NCBI RefSeq assembly: GCF_011761985.1 | Contig: NZ_JAASQT010000008.1 | Location: forward strand, 38,259 to 102,258 | Reading direction: 5' to 3' | Length of the DNA stretch: 64,000 nucleotides | From: Brevundimonas terrae | Lineage (GTDB): Bacteria > Pseudomonadota > Alphaproteobacteria > Caulobacterales > Caulobacteraceae | Part shown: positions 35,228 to 46,800 of the stretch, one piece after another | Position numbering within the stretch: position 1 is the first letter of the stretch | How the letters are laid out: every line of letters starts with the position of its first letter | Notes under the pieces: generated by a model | What the model saw: the letters and a program-made list of their open reading frames with translations, nothing else | Database searches by the model: none | Told to the model about the DNA's origin: nothing | Made by a program: the position numbers and the translations under genes

Positions 35228-37087
35228 TTACTCTAAGTTTTCTAATCGGATTAATAAGACATCGACCTGAACCTGATCACCGGCGGCACAGTTCACAGCC
35301 TCGACCACACCGTCGAACGGGGCGGTCAGGGTGTGTTCCATCTTCATGGCTTCGAGCGTCAACAGCTTTTGGCCCTTGGTGACGGTTTGGCCCGCCGTCA
35401 CCTCCACGGCGATCACACGCCCCGGCATGGGGGCGAGGATCGAGCCTGAACCGACGCCGCCATCGGCACCGCCGTGGGCGCGCCACGGCTTGATTACAAA
35501 ACGCTCGCCGCCTTCATTGATGACAGCCACGCGCTTGGGTTGTTCGTCCGAAACACCGGCCAGTGCAACGTCGAAATCGCGGCCATGCTGGTCTGTGACG
35601 CGCATCTGGCGACGGGGCGCAGCATTCAGGCGAAGGCCACCGGCCAAGCCCCACGGACCATTGCCGCCACGTCCCAGCAACTCACCAACTGCCGTCTGCA
35701 AACCTTCCAGCGAAGGCTCGGGACGGGCGGTCAGCTCTTCCAGTTTGCGACCGATCAGGCCCGTATCCATCGTGCCTGACGCGAATTCTTCATCGCCCAG
35801 TACGCGGAACAGGAAGCCCGCATTGGTAATCAGCGGCCCGCATTCACCGGCATCCAGTGCATAGCGCAGATCGGCAATCGCCTCCTCGCGCGTATCGCCA
35901 TGCACGATCAGCTTGGCGATCATCGGGTCATAGTGGGGGCTGATTTCAGCCCCCTCTTCCACGCCCGTATCCACGCGCACCATCGGGTCGGAATAGTCGA
36001 ACACGTCCAGCTTGCCGATCGACGGCAGGAAGCCCTTGCTTGGGTCCTCGGCATAGAGGCGAACCTCCATGGCCCAGCCATTGATCGACAGTTCATCCTG
36101 ACGTTTCGGCAGCGGCTCGCCAGAGGCCACACGCAGTTGCCATTCCACCAGATCAACACCCGTAATCTCTTCGGTCACAGGGTGTTCGACCTGAAGACGG
36201 GTGTTCATTTCCATGAACCAGATGCGGTCGGCGCGTAGCCCTTCCGAACCATCGGCAATGAACTCGATCGTGCCTGCCCCGCGATAGTCCACGGCTTTGG
36301 CGGCACGGACAGCAGCGGCGCACAGCTCAAGACGTGTGGCCTCGTCCATACCGGGGGCCGGAGCCTCCTCGACCACCTTCTGGTGACGGCGTTGCAGCGA
36401 GCAGTCGCGCTCGAACAGGTGGACGACATTGCCGTGGCTGTCGCCAAACACCTGCACCTCGATGTGGCGCGGCGACAGGATGTATTTCTCGATCAGCACA
36501 TGGTCATTGCCGAACGAGGCCGACGCCTCGCGCTTGCACGAGGTCAGGGCGTCGAGGAACTCATCGGCCTGTTCGACCAGACGCATCCCCTTGCCGCCGC
36601 CACCGGCCACAGCCTTGATGAGGACCGGATAGCCGATCTTGTCGGCCTCCAGCTTCAGATGATTGGGGTTCTGATTTTCGCCCATATAGCCGGGCGTGAC
36701 CGGAACACCCGCATCATCCATCAGCTTCTTGGCGGCATCTTTCAGACCCATGGCCGTGATGGATTTCGGCAGCGGCCCGACCCAGATCAGGCCCGCATCC
36801 ATAACAGCCTGCGCGAACTCGGCATTCTCGGACAGGAAGCCGTAACCGGGGTGGATGGCCTCGGCTCCGGTCTGTTTGGCAGCGGCAATGATCTTGTCAC
36901 CGACCAGATAGGATTCACGCGTCGGGGCCGCACCAATATGTACAGCCTCGTCGGCCATACGCACATGAAGCGCATCGGCATCGGCGTCCGAATAGACGGC
37001 GACGGTACGGATACCCATGCGACGGGCGGTCTTGATAACGCGGCAGGCAATCTCGCCACGGTTGGCGATCAGAAGAGATTTCATCAT
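35228..37087 (-). CDS. mccA: 3-methylcrotonyl-CoA carboxylase alpha subunit (biotin)
   Basis: This protein of about 619 residues starts MMKSLLIANRGEIACRVIKTARRMG. It carries the biotin carboxylase ATP-grasp loop (KAVAGGGGKGMRLVE), the catalytic FMEMNTRLQVEHPVTEEITG and a C-terminal biotinyl domain with EAMKMEHTL. Together with the beta subunit upstream it carboxylates 3-methylcrotonyl-CoA to 3-methylglutaconyl-CoA in leucine breakdown. Neighbours with isovaleryl-CoA dehydrogenase and MccB argue for this and against a second propionyl-CoA carboxylase. The open frame extends to 37171, but the extra residues are a shadow of mccB. The ATG at 37087 follows AGGATG and begins 4 nt after the mccB stop. 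It is the last gene of the operon, directly before a strong terminator. Confidence 0.92.
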   Translation of the reverse strand: MMKSLLIANRGEIACRVIKTARRMGIRTVAVYSDADADALHVRMADEAVHIGAAPTRESYLVGDKIIAAAKQTGAEAIHPGYGFLSENAEFAQAVMDAGLIWVGPLPKSITAMGLKDAAKKLMDDAGVPVTPGYMGENQNPNHLKLEADKIGYPVLIKAVAGGGGKGMRLVEQADEFLDALTSCKREASASFGNDHVLIEKYILSPRHIEVQVFGDSHGNVVHLFERDCSLQRRHQKVVEEAPAPGMDEATRLELCAAAVRAAKAVDYRGAGTIEFIADGSEGLRADRIWFMEMNTRLQVEHPVTEEITGVDLVEWQLRVASGEPLPKRQDELSINGWAMEVRLYAEDPSKGFLPSIGKLDVFDYSDPMVRVDTGVEEGAEISPHYDPMIAKLIVHGDTREEAIADLRYALDAGECGPLITNAGFLFRVLGDEEFASGTMDTGLIGRKLEELTARPEPSLEGLQTAVGELLGRGGNGPWGLAGGLRLNAAPRRQMRVTDQHGRDFDVALAGVSDEQPKRVAVINEGGERFVIKPWRAHGGADGGVGSGSILAPMPGRVIAVEVTAGQTVTKGQKLLTLEAMKMEHTLTAPFDGVVEAVNCAAGDQVQVDVLLIRLENLE

Positions 37088-37091
37088 CGCA

Positions 37092-38693
37092 TTACATCCT
37101 GAACACGCCAAAGGAAGGACGCTCGGCAATCGGGGCCTGTAGGCAGGCTTCCAGCGCCAGACCCAGCACATCGCGGGTTTGCGCGGGGTCGATCACCCCG
37201 TCATCCCACAGGCGCGAGGTGGCGTAATAGGGATTGCCCTCGTCCTCGTATTTTTGACGTACCGGAGCCTTGAACTCTTCGACCTGTTCCGGTGTCCAGT
37301 TAGCGGCGTCACGGTGGACAGTGGCCAGAACGCTGGCGGCCTGTTCGCCGCCCATCACACTGATGCGGCTATTGGGCCATGTGAACAGGAAGCGCGGGCT
37401 GTAGGCGCGACCGCACATGCCATAGTTGCCCGCTCCGAAGCTGCCACCGATCAGGACGGTGATCTTGGGCACATTGGCCGTGGCCACCGCCGTCACCAGC
37501 TTGGCCCCGTGTTTGGCGATGCCCTCGGACTCGTACTTGCCGCCAACCATGAAGCCGGAAATGTTCTGCAGGAACAGCAGCGGAATTTTGCGCTGGCAGG
37601 CCAGTTCGATGAAGTGCGCGCCCTTTTGCGCGCTCTCGCTGAACAGCACGCCATTATTGGCCAGAATGGCCACCGGCATGCCGTGGATATGGGCAAATCC
37701 GCACACCAGTGTATTGCCATAAAGCGATTTGAACTCGTGGAACTCGGACGCATCCACGATGCGGGCGATGACCTCGCGCACATCATAGGGGGCGCGAACA
37801 TCTTCGGGGATGACGGCGTAGAGATCTTCGGGGGCGAATTTCGGCTCTACAGCCTCGGCCAGATTGACCCGCGCATAGACTGGCGGCGGCAAGGTCGAGA
37901 CGATGTCGCGCACGATGGTCAGGGCGTGTTCGTCATTGTCGGCGACGTGATCGACCACGCCCGACTTACGACCGTGAACCTCGGCCCCGCCAAGGTCTTC
38001 GGCACTGATGACCTCGCCCGTTGCCGCCTGAACCAGAGGCGGGCCAGCCAGGAAGATGGTGCCCTTGCCCCGCACGATGACCGTCTCGTCCGACATGGCC
38101 GGAACGTATGCACCACCGGCGGTGCAGCTACCCATCACACAGGCGATCTGGGCAATGCCCTTGGCGGACATCTGGGCCTGATTGAAGAAGATACGGCCAA
38201 AGTGGTCGCGGTCGGGGAAGACCTCGGCTTGGTTAGGCAGGTTCGCACCACCGCTATCGACCAGATAGACGCACGGCAGATGGTTCTCGAGCGCGATCTC
38301 CTGCGCGCGAAGGTGCTTCTTCACCGTCATCGGGAAGTAGGTGCCGCCTTTGACCGTGGCATCGTTGCACACGATCATGACCTGACGGCCCGACACGCGA
38401 CCGATGCCGCAGATCATGCCCGCGCCCGGCACCTGATCGTCATACTGGCCATTGGCGACCAATTGGCCGATCTCGAGGAAGGGCGAGCCTGCATCCAGCA
38501 GGCGCTCGACCCGTTCACGCGGCAACAGCTTTTCGCGGGCCACATGGCGCTGGCGGGACTTCTCGTCCCCGCCCAGTGCAGCCTGTGCCACTTTTTCGCG
38601 CAGGGTGTCGGCAAGGGCGCGGTTGAAAGCCGCCCTCGCCTTGGCCTCTGCACTGTCGATATTGACCGAACTGGTCAGGACGGGTGCCGTCAT
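37092..38693 (-). CDS. mccB: 3-methylcrotonyl-CoA carboxylase beta subunit
   Basis: This 533-residue carboxyltransferase has the MccB-type beginning ([48 protein letters not shown]). Key elements are [67 protein letters not shown] and [27 protein letters not shown]. It ends with a region requiring [21 protein letters not shown]. The [10 protein letters not shown] and QN.SGFMVG motifs separate MccB from PccB. It lies 10 nt after the isovaleryl-CoA dehydrogenase gene and just before mccA, completing consecutive steps of leucine catabolism. Confidence 0.95.
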   Translation of the reverse strand: MTAPVLTSSVNIDSAEAKARAAFNRALADTLREKVAQAALGGDEKSRQRHVAREKLLPRERVERLLDAGSPFLEIGQLVANGQYDDQVPGAGMICGIGRVSGRQVMIVCNDATVKGGTYFPMTVKKHLRAQEIALENHLPCVYLVDSGGANLPNQAEVFPDRDHFGRIFFNQAQMSAKGIAQIACVMGSCTAGGAYVPAMSDETVIVRGKGTIFLAGPPLVQAATGEVISAEDLGGAEVHGRKSGVVDHVADNDEHALTIVRDIVSTLPPPVYARVNLAEAVEPKFAPEDLYAVIPEDVRAPYDVREVIARIVDASEFHEFKSLYGNTLVCGFAHIHGMPVAILANNGVLFSESAQKGAHFIELACQRKIPLLFLQNISGFMVGGKYESEGIAKHGAKLVTAVATANVPKITVLIGGSFGAGNYGMCGRAYSPRFLFTWPNSRISVMGGEQAASVLATVHRDAANWTPEQVEEFKAPVRQKYEDEGNPYYATSRLWDDGVIDPAQTRDVLGLALEACLQAPIAERPSFGVFRM

Positions 38694-38703
38694 TGCTCTA
38701 TCC

Positions 38704-39867
38704 TCAGCGTGCGCCGATCAGCTCGCGGCCGATCAGCATGCGACGGATTTCATTGGTGCCAGCGCCGATATCCATCAGCTTGGCATCACGCAGATAACGC
38801 TCGACCGGCCAGTCCTTGGTGTAACCAGCACCGCCCAGCGCCTGAACGGCTTCGGCGGCGGTACGGAAGGCGTTTTCCGAGGCCAGCAGCACACAACCGG
38901 CGGCGTCATAACGGGTGGTCTGGCCCGCATCACAGGCGCGCGCCACGGCATAGGAATAGGCACGGGCCGATTGCAGGGCCACATACATGTCCGCCACCTT
39001 GGCCTGCATCAGCTGGAAGGTGCCCAGCGCCTTGCCGAACTGCTGACGCTCGCGAACATAGGGGATCACCGTGTCGAGGCAGGCCTGCATGATGCCCAGT
39101 TGGATGCCCGACAGCACCACGCGCTCATAGTCCAGACCCGACATCAGAACACCGACGCCGCCATTCAGCGGGCCCATAATGTTCTCTTCCGGCACGAAGC
39201 AGTCTTCGAAAACCAGTTCGGCCGTCGGCGAGCCGCGCATACCCATCTTGTCGATCTTCTGACCGATCGAGAAACCGGCAAAGTCCTTCTCGATCAGGAA
39301 GGCGGTGATGCCACGGCTGCCCGCTTCCATGTCGGTCTTGGCATAGACCACCAGCGTATCGGCATAGGCCGAGTTGGTGATCCAGAACTTGGTGCCATTC
39401 AGGCGATAGCCGCCGTCCACCTTATCGGCGCGCAGCTTCATGCTGACGACGTCCGAACCGGCATTCACTTCCGACATGGCCAGCGAGCCGACATGCTCGC
39501 CAGACACCAGCTTGGGCAGGTATTTGTCTTTTTGTTCCTGCGTGCCCCAACGGTGGATCTGGTTCACGCACAGGTTGGAGTGCGCGCCATACGACAGACC
39601 CACAGACGCCGAAGCGCGCGAGACTTCTTCAACCGCGATCACATGGTCCAGATAGCCCAGACCCAGACCGCCCCACTCCTCGGCCACGGTCACACCGTGC
39701 AGACCCAGTTCGCCCATGGTCGGCCACAGATCACGCGGGAACCAGTCCTCCGCATCCACCTTGGCCGCCAGAGGTGCAATCACCTCGTCGGCAAAGCGGG
39801 CCGTGGTTTCACGGATCATCATGGCACTTTCGGTCAGACCGAAATCAAAATCGGGCGTGGCGCGCAT
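38704..39867 (-). CDS. ivd: isovaleryl-CoA dehydrogenase
   Basis: This 387-residue flavoprotein oxidises isovaleryl-CoA to 3-methylcrotonyl-CoA and passes electrons to ETF. It has acyl-CoA dehydrogenase signatures ([42 protein letters not shown]), the catalytic-base region [23 protein letters not shown] with Glu in the isovaleryl-type position (GLDYER), and the ending [16 protein letters not shown]. The operon order ivd-mccB-mccA gives two successive steps. Hydratase and HMG-CoA lyase genes are not in this window. It is transcribed divergently from a LysR gene, with a palindrome in the gap as the likely control site. Confidence 0.95.
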   Translation of the reverse strand: MRATPDFDFGLTESAMMIRETTARFADEVIAPLAAKVDAEDWFPRDLWPTMGELGLHGVTVAEEWGGLGLGYLDHVIAVEEVSRASASVGLSYGAHSNLCVNQIHRWGTQEQKDKYLPKLVSGEHVGSLAMSEVNAGSDVVSMKLRADKVDGGYRLNGTKFWITNSAYADTLVVYAKTDMEAGSRGITAFLIEKDFAGFSIGQKIDKMGMRGSPTAELVFEDCFVPEENIMGPLNGGVGVLMSGLDYERVVLSGIQLGIMQACLDTVIPYVRERQQFGKALGTFQLMQAKVADMYVALQSARAYSYAVARACDAGQTTRYDAAGCVLLASENAFRTAAEAVQALGGAGYTKDWPVERYLRDAKLMDIGAGTNEIRRMLIGRELIGAR

Positions 39868-39941
39868 GGGACTGTGTCCTTGTTCTCGTTGAGCGTTTCC
39901 TAAGAGTGGATGCTAACGCGCCGGATCGCTTCGGATAAATG

Positions 39942-39959
39942 GAAACTTCGTGAAGTTTC
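39942..39959. promoter_or_regulatory. LysR-type operator palindrome between lysR gene and ivd
   Basis: A perfect palindrome of two 8-nt arms, GAAACTTC-GT-GAAGTTTC, lies 15 nt upstream of the LysR start and about 75 nt from ivd. Divergent LysR promoters commonly carry one such recognition site near the regulator gene. No other symmetric element of similar quality was seen in the 107-nt gap. Confidence 0.7.
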
Positions 39960-39974
39960 AGATAGGTTTTTTCT

Positions 39975-40829
39975 ATGTTGAAGCGCGCTCACATCCGCCA
40001 TTTCCTCGCTGTCGTCGATAGCGGCAGCTTTACACAGGCCGCCGCACGGGTGCGGATCACCCAGCCCACCCTGTCGGTCGGGATTGCCGAACTGGAAAAA
40101 GAGGTCGGAGCCAGACTGTTCATTCGTGACCGCAAACATGTGCGTATTACCGAGGCGGGTGCGCGGCTATTGCCTATCGCGCGCCAACTGGAACAGGGGT
40201 TTCGGGCCGCAGAATCCTTAAGCGACAGCACCGAAAACCATTGGCCACAAATCCGGTTGGGCCTTTTGCAATCGGTTGCCGGTGCCATGGCGCAAAAGGT
40301 CATGCAGGCGCTTTGCCCCGACTATGAGCCAGAACTGGTCGAAGGCCCGAACCACGAACTGCGCACCATGCTGGCCTCGGGACGCATTGATGTGGCTCTG
40401 ACCCTGTTGCGCCCCGAGGATATCGAGATGGGCGCTCTGCCCTTGCTCAGCGAGCCCTATGTGATGCTGGTGCCCGCCGGACATGCGCTGGCCGGACAGA
40501 CCGACGTGCCGCCCGATGCCTTCGGGGCCGATGTGATGATTGCCCGCCGTTCCTGCGAACGGCTTCAGGACACCAGCCGGTTCTTTACCCGCAATGGCGT
40601 GCGCCCGCGCTTTGCCCTGCGTAGCGACAATGACGACCTGTGTATCCGCATGGTGGCGGCAGGGCTGGGGGTTACCACCGCGCCCTTATCGCTACAGATC
40701 GAAGGCACCCAAGCGGTCAGCATTGCCGGCTATGATTTCCAGCGCATGCTGGGCCTGATTGGCGCATCGCCCGAACAGGCCGACAGCGTGGCCGATATCC
40801 ACGCCCTGCTCGCACCGGCGTTTGTCTAA
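39975..40829 (+). CDS. LysR-family transcriptional regulator
   Basis: This 284-residue regulator has an N-terminal winged HTH (HIRHFLAVVDSGSFTQAAARVRITQPTLSVGIAELEKEVGARLF) followed by an effector-binding domain (RIDVALTLLRPEDIEMGALPLLSEPYVMLVPAGHAL). Its divergence from the isovaleryl-CoA dehydrogenase operon, with a shared palindrome, suggests control of leucine catabolism, perhaps sensing a leucine-derived CoA ester or keto acid. Pseudomonads use the MerR-type LiuR for this task, so a LysR protein here would be a different solution. The effector is unknown. The ATG at 39975 is the only sensible start. Transcription ends at a hairpin shared with the convergent giant gene. Confidence 0.9.
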   Translation: MLKRAHIRHFLAVVDSGSFTQAAARVRITQPTLSVGIAELEKEVGARLFIRDRKHVRITEAGARLLPIARQLEQGFRAAESLSDSTENHWPQIRLGLLQSVAGAMAQKVMQALCPDYEPELVEGPNHELRTMLASGRIDVALTLLRPEDIEMGALPLLSEPYVMLVPAGHALAGQTDVPPDAFGADVMIARRSCERLQDTSRFFTRNGVRPRFALRSDNDDLCIRMVAAGLGVTTAPLSLQIEGTQAVSIAGYDFQRMLGLIGASPEQADSVADIHALLAPAFV

Positions 40830-40831
40830 AG

Positions 40832-40872
40832 AAAAAGGGCGGAGACTTTGAAAGTCCCCGCCCCTTCTTTTT
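40832..40872. terminator. bidirectional rho-independent terminator
   Basis: The stem GGGCGG-A-GACTT (40837-40848) pairs with AAGTC-C-CCGCCC (40852-40863). An A-run precedes it and a T-rich run follows. It separates the LysR gene from the convergent giant autotransporter gene. Confidence 0.88.
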
Positions 40873-40888
40873 GTTATTCGCTACCGGA

Positions 40889-43800
40889 TCAGAAGGTCCA
40901 GCGGACGCTGACCTTGGCCGAGTGGATATCGGTCACCTTGCCCAGCTGGCCTTCATAGCCCGCCTCGAAGGTGACACCGGCATCGGTCTGGACGCGGGCG
41001 TCGAAACCGAGGTTCCATGCGGCGCGGTCCAGCGGAGTCGTGATCTGAGCCGGATCGGAGCTTTCGGCAGCACCGATGAACTGGATCGGCAGATAGATGC
41101 CGTCTTCCGAGCGGTGAACGCGGCCCGCCGTCAGGGCGAACGAAGCGTTCACGCCTTCAGCCGGATCGAAGCTCACACCCGTCGTCACCTTGGGTTCGAT
41201 CGAGCCGATATACTGGGTGTCGGACAGGACGCGCGCGCCCAGCCCCTGCCAGCCATTTTCCTCGAACGCACCGCTACGCAGCGCCGTGCCCAGAACCTGA
41301 ACCGCCGGACGCATGTAGAAGTGGCCCGAACGGATGGTGTGGCCCAGTTCTGCGCCCAGTTGGGCATAGCCGTTTTCGCCCTTGGACTTGGCGTGCATGG
41401 TGTCGAACACATAGCCATAGCGCTGGCTTTCCAGCCACTGCCAGCCACCCGTCGCCGTCAGGCGCAGGTCCGTGCCCTGTGCCCACGAACGGTGCGCACC
41501 GATGCCCAGATCGAAGCCGTCGCCCTGGGTATTCATACGACCACGATCGACCGTCTGACGCGCGAGGCTGTTATAGCCACCCGATACAGACAGGGTCCAA
41601 TCGGCGTTCAGACGTTGCTCCATGCCGACGCGGGCATTGAACACGCGGCTGGTGGCACCGAAGTATTCACCGGTGGCTTCCTGATCGATGGTGGAGGTCG
41701 AACCTACGCCCCACAGGCAGCGATCCAGCGCCGTCTCGCGGGTCAGGCCACAGCCGAACATCTGGTCCGCAAAGGCGGTGGCACCGAAGTATTGCGTCTG
41801 CATCGACGCCACATGGCCCTCGGGGTTCAGCTCGTTGAAGATCGACTGGTAGAGGTCTTCCTGACCGGACACCATATTACCCAGCGCCGCCATCAGACGA
41901 CCAATGCCATTGGCACCGCCCTCTTGCAGGGCCGAGTCCATATGGCCGCCCAGGCGGCGCTCGTTCGGGCGCATCTGGGCAAGGCCGAAATCGCTGTCCA
42001 CGATCAGGTGCACGCCTTCGCTATCGCCCTTGAGGCTATAGTTCAGGGCCAGGGTCGAGGCGATGTTGTAATCGCCGACCGAACCTTCACCACCCGTCGC
42101 AAACAGGGTCAGCGGGCCGGCATTTTCCAGCCACAGCAGGTTCACGCCGATCTCGCCGGAAACCGATGCATTGCCGGTGATGTTGAGGCGATCCGAGCCA
42201 TAAGGACCGAAGGCCACATCAAACAGCGACTTGCCGCTGGCGGTCTGGACGAAGTGGCCGTCCAGTTCCACGGTCGAGATGACACGGGCACCGTAATAGA
42301 CGTTGTTCTTGGCCTCGACCAAGCCGTCCAGATCGCCGAAGGTTTCCCCTGCCGCCAGATCCAGCGGCCAATCCGTGCCTTCCAGACCCAGACGCAGCAG
42401 ACCGTCATTGGTGAAGGTCGCCTCGCCACCCGCTGCAGGCACAGCCTGACCAGACACCGCACCCGTTGCCATACGCGTCAGCGGGCTGTCGCGCAGGATG
42501 ATGCGGTCAAAGGTCAGGAAGGTCGCACCTGCACTGTTCAGGAAGCGGTTATCGCCACCCGACAGGTCGATATTGCCGAACACCAGACCGTTGTTGACGA
42601 TGCGGTCATTGCCCACCCCGCCCTGAATGGCCATGCCGCTGACAGCCGACAGCGAGGTGTTGGTCGTGACAAGGTTGTCCGCGCCACCCAGCAACTGGAT
42701 GCCGACACCTGTGCCCGAACCACCGCGTACGACATCGGCCAGATTGATCGTAATGTCGTCCGCGCCATACAGACCCTCGCTCTGGGCCAGCACGCCGACC
42801 GAGTTAAGACCGGCAGCATAGATGATACCGGCAAAGTCCAGATTGATGGACCCGCCAGCACCGGCACCGCCTGCCGAGCCGGCAAAGCGACCATCGACCC
42901 AGCCGCCGCCGCCGCCCAGAGACTGGGCCACGACGCCATAGCTGTTATCGCCCGTCACCACGACCGCATCGGACTGGACGAAGCGGATCGCTCCGCCGTT
43001 GCCGCTGTTGTCGCCCGACAGGTTCAGCGCACCGTCGGAGGCACCGAACACGGCACCGCCGCCACCGCCAATGGATTGCAGCATCAGGCCGTGGGCCATG
43101 TTGCCGCTGGTGAAGATGCCGCCATTGTGGGTCAGGTTGATCGCACCGCCATCACCCCACACCCCTTGGCTGCCGCCCAGCGTCAGGTCTGCACCGTTCA
43201 CGCCCGACAGACGGATTTCACCACCGCCTGCACCGATGGATTGCAACAGCAAGCCAAGCGCGTTGTCGCCAAACGTCTGGGTGCCACCGCTATAGTTGCC
43301 CGTAATGCCCGCCGCATCGGCACCGCTGCCACCCTGTGCGCCAAGGCTGGCCACAAGGCCCGTATTGATCGAAGGCAGTTGCACGACCATAGAGCCGCCG
43401 CCGCCACCAATCGATTGCAGCACCGAGCCGAAGCTGAGATCGCCACGCGTGACGACTGCGCCGTCCTGCGTGCGGTTGATCGCGCCGCCGGTTTCGTTCT
43501 GGCTGTTGGCTGCGCCCAGTTCGAGGCGGACCGTATCCATGGCCGCGCCGTCTGCGGCCGTGACAGTCATCACCCCGCGACCGCCGCCGCCGCCGATAGC
43601 CTGAGTCAGAACACCCGTCGAAAGATCGCCGAATGCCGCCAGTGCGCCCGTATGGGTATTGGCAATATCGGCTGCACGGTTGTCGTTACCGTCCATACCG
43701 CCCAGCACCACATGGAAGCCGGTCGCCAAAGCACCGATCTCGTTCTCGATGGAGGCCAGATCGACATTCATCGACAAGGTACCGCCACCGCCGGACAGCG

Positions 43801-46800
43801 ATTGAGCAAAGTCGACAACCGCGTGGTCGCCTGCCGTCTGGAAGGTGCCGGTCGTGTTTACCGTCACCTTGCCTGCATTCATGCTGGTGGCTTTTATCGC
43901 CCCGACACGCACAGCGATCACCGGATCTTCCGTCGGCTTGATGCCGATCTTGTCGACATAGGGCACGCCCGGCATGCCGATGACACCGGCCAGATCCATC
44001 ACCAGCGAACCGCCGCCGCCATTGATGCTTTCGGCCTTGATCGCCACGGCACCATCACCCAGCACCGTAATGTCGCCGGAGTGGTCAACCACCACCTCGC
44101 CGCCAATACCGCCCGAGCCACCGCCCAGATTACCCAGCGCAAACGCCGCCGTATTCGACAGGGCCGTAGAGGCCAGACCCGAAGCTGTCGTGGACAGGCC
44201 AAGGCCGAAATTGGCGTTACCGCCACCACCGCCGATGGACTGCGCCACGATACCGTGGGCATTGGCACCTTCGGTCAGGATGGTGCCGCTGTTGTTGACA
44301 TAGACACGGCCGCCGTCACCGCCCGAGCCACCAAAACCGCCGACGCTGCCCATGGCCGAACCGGCTTTCGGGTTCACAATGGCATTGGCTGCAATCGACA
44401 GACCGCCATTGCCGCCGCCGCCGCCGACCGACTGGGCCAGAATGCCATAGGCATCCGCGCCTTGGGTGTAGATCACGCCGGTGTTCTCGACATCGACGCG
44501 ACCGGCCTTGTTGCCGCTACCGCCCATACCGCCGAGATTGAAGGAGGCGATTATGCTGTCCTTGGTCACCACGCCGGTTTGCAGGCTGAGCACGGACGAG
44601 CCGTTACCGCCGCCGCCACCGATGGACTGGGCCACGATACCGTGGGCCGCATCGCCTTCGGTCAGGATGGTGCCGCTGAACTCTTCACCGGCCACGGCAA
44701 GGTTGCGCACGATGACATTGCCACCGGTGCCGCCTGTACCGCCCGAACCACCAATATTGGTGACGAAGCGCTTGGACTCTTTCTTCGGCGAAGCAAGGAT
44801 TGTCAGTGACATGACCATGCCACCGTCACCACCACCGCCGCCGATGCTGTTGGCACTGATGCCAGCCGCGCCTGCGCCCTTGGTGTAGATCAGTCCGGTA
44901 TTGGTCACATCGACCAGATCAGCGGCACCGCCTTCACCACCGCTGCCACCGATATTGATCTCTACGGCATTATTTTCGTCAAAGCCCTGAAGCGTCGCAG
45001 CCACAGACGAGCCGCCGATACCGCCGCCGCCGCCGATCGACTGGGCGCGGATACCAAAGGCTTTTTCACCGGCCGTCAGGATCTTGCCGCTGTTATCGAC
45101 AAAGACCTGACCACCCAGAGCGCCTTCGCCACCGGTCCCACCAATCGCAAAGGTCATGGTGTTCTGAGACTCGCCCTTACCGCCCGTGATCTGCAGACCG
45201 ATGGTACGGGTCGAGCCACCCAAACCGCCGCCACCGCCAATGGCTTGGGCAAGAATACCATCCGAACCCGCGCCTGCGGTTTCAATCAGGCCCTTACTGG
45301 TGACAAAGACATCGCCGGATTCTGCGCCTTCGCCCCCATTGGCCCCTACCGACATCCATGCACCCGTGCCTGCGAATACCAGGGTGGCACTGGCCGAACC
45401 GCCAATACCGCCGCCGCCGCCAATCGACTGGGCCACAATGCCGCGCGCGTCATCGCCGCCAGTATAGATGATGCCGTCAGCGGTCACGGTCACATCGTCA
45501 GATGTCGCTGCCACGCCGCCTTCGATACCAATCGAGACACCGCCCCCCTTGGACTGCTTGTCACCATTCTCCTTGGTGCTGACGCTTGCGGCAATCACAC
45601 CCGAAGTGCCGCCACCGCCGCCAATCGACTGGGCAATGATCGCGTCGGAATTGTTACCCTGGGTGATGATGCGACCGTCCACATCCACAGTGACCTTGCC
45701 GCCTTCACCACCGGTGCCGCCCTTGCGACCCAGAGTGGCGCTGATCGATGTATTGGCAAAAATACCGATGGCCATGTCGGTGCCGACATTACCGCCGCCA
45801 CCACCGATGGATTGCGCCAGAATACCGCGCGACAGGTCGCCCTTGGTGAAGATATCACCGCGATGTTCGACATCGACAGCCCCACCCGAACCGGCTGCGC
45901 CTGTATCGCCGCCAACCGCCATGTTGATGGCGGTATTGGCCTTGTTGAACACGGCCAGACCGATATTGAACGAGGCGTTGCCGCCGCCGCCGCCAATCGA
46001 CTGGGCGATCAGGCCGTCCGACATATTGCCGTCGGTGATAATGGTGCCCTTGTGACGGACATCCACAGTATCGCCCGAGCCTGCACCGGCCCCCGAGCCA
46101 CCGACAGCCATCAGCATGCCGATCTCTTTGCCCTTCTCGGCCTCGCCCGAAAGCTTGAGGCCCAGCACAAGGTTATGACCGGCTGTACCGCCGCCACCGC
46201 CGATGGATTGCGCCACCAGACCGTGGGTTTGATTGCCATAGGTCTGGATCACACCCGGTGCCGCATCCGTACCGTTCCAGCCGCGTACAACCGAAACCGC
46301 GCCGCCGTGACCGCCCGAACCGCCCGAACCACCGACGCCCAAGGCAATCGGCGAGCCCTTATAGCTCAACGCGCCGGTCACATTGATACCACCGGTACCG
46401 CCGCCACCGCCAATCGACTGGGCGATAACGCCGCCGCCGCCGCCCGTATGTTCGGCAGCAACAAACTCGGCCACACCCTCGGCATTGGTGACAATGGAAC
46501 CGCCGACCAGCACATTACCCGTGCTGGTAAAGGATACATCACCGGCATCGTCGCCTGCGCCGCCCGAACCGCCAACACCGGCCGACAGAGCAAACGACTT
46601 CTTGTCGCCAATGGATGCGCCAACCGACACATTCAGGCCGCCCGAACCGCCGCCACCGGCAATCGACTGGACCAGAGCACCGACAGAATCCACGCCCTCG
46701 ACCAGCACATTGCCGTTCAAGGCCGCCGTGACATCATCCGAATGGCCACCGGCACCGCCGAAACCACCAAGACCAAAGACCACCGAGGCTTCCTTGGTAT

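Noticed and set aside
40871..44809. Plus-strand open frame of about 1,312 residues inside the giant gene
   Set aside because: It is antisense to the autotransporter, and its Ala/Thr/Asn-rich repeats are the reverse reading of the Gly-rich repeats. It lacks a ribosome binding site, signal peptide or recognisable domain. Similar antisense frames at 45245-47731, 47963-50350 and 51527-54211 are rejected for the same reason.
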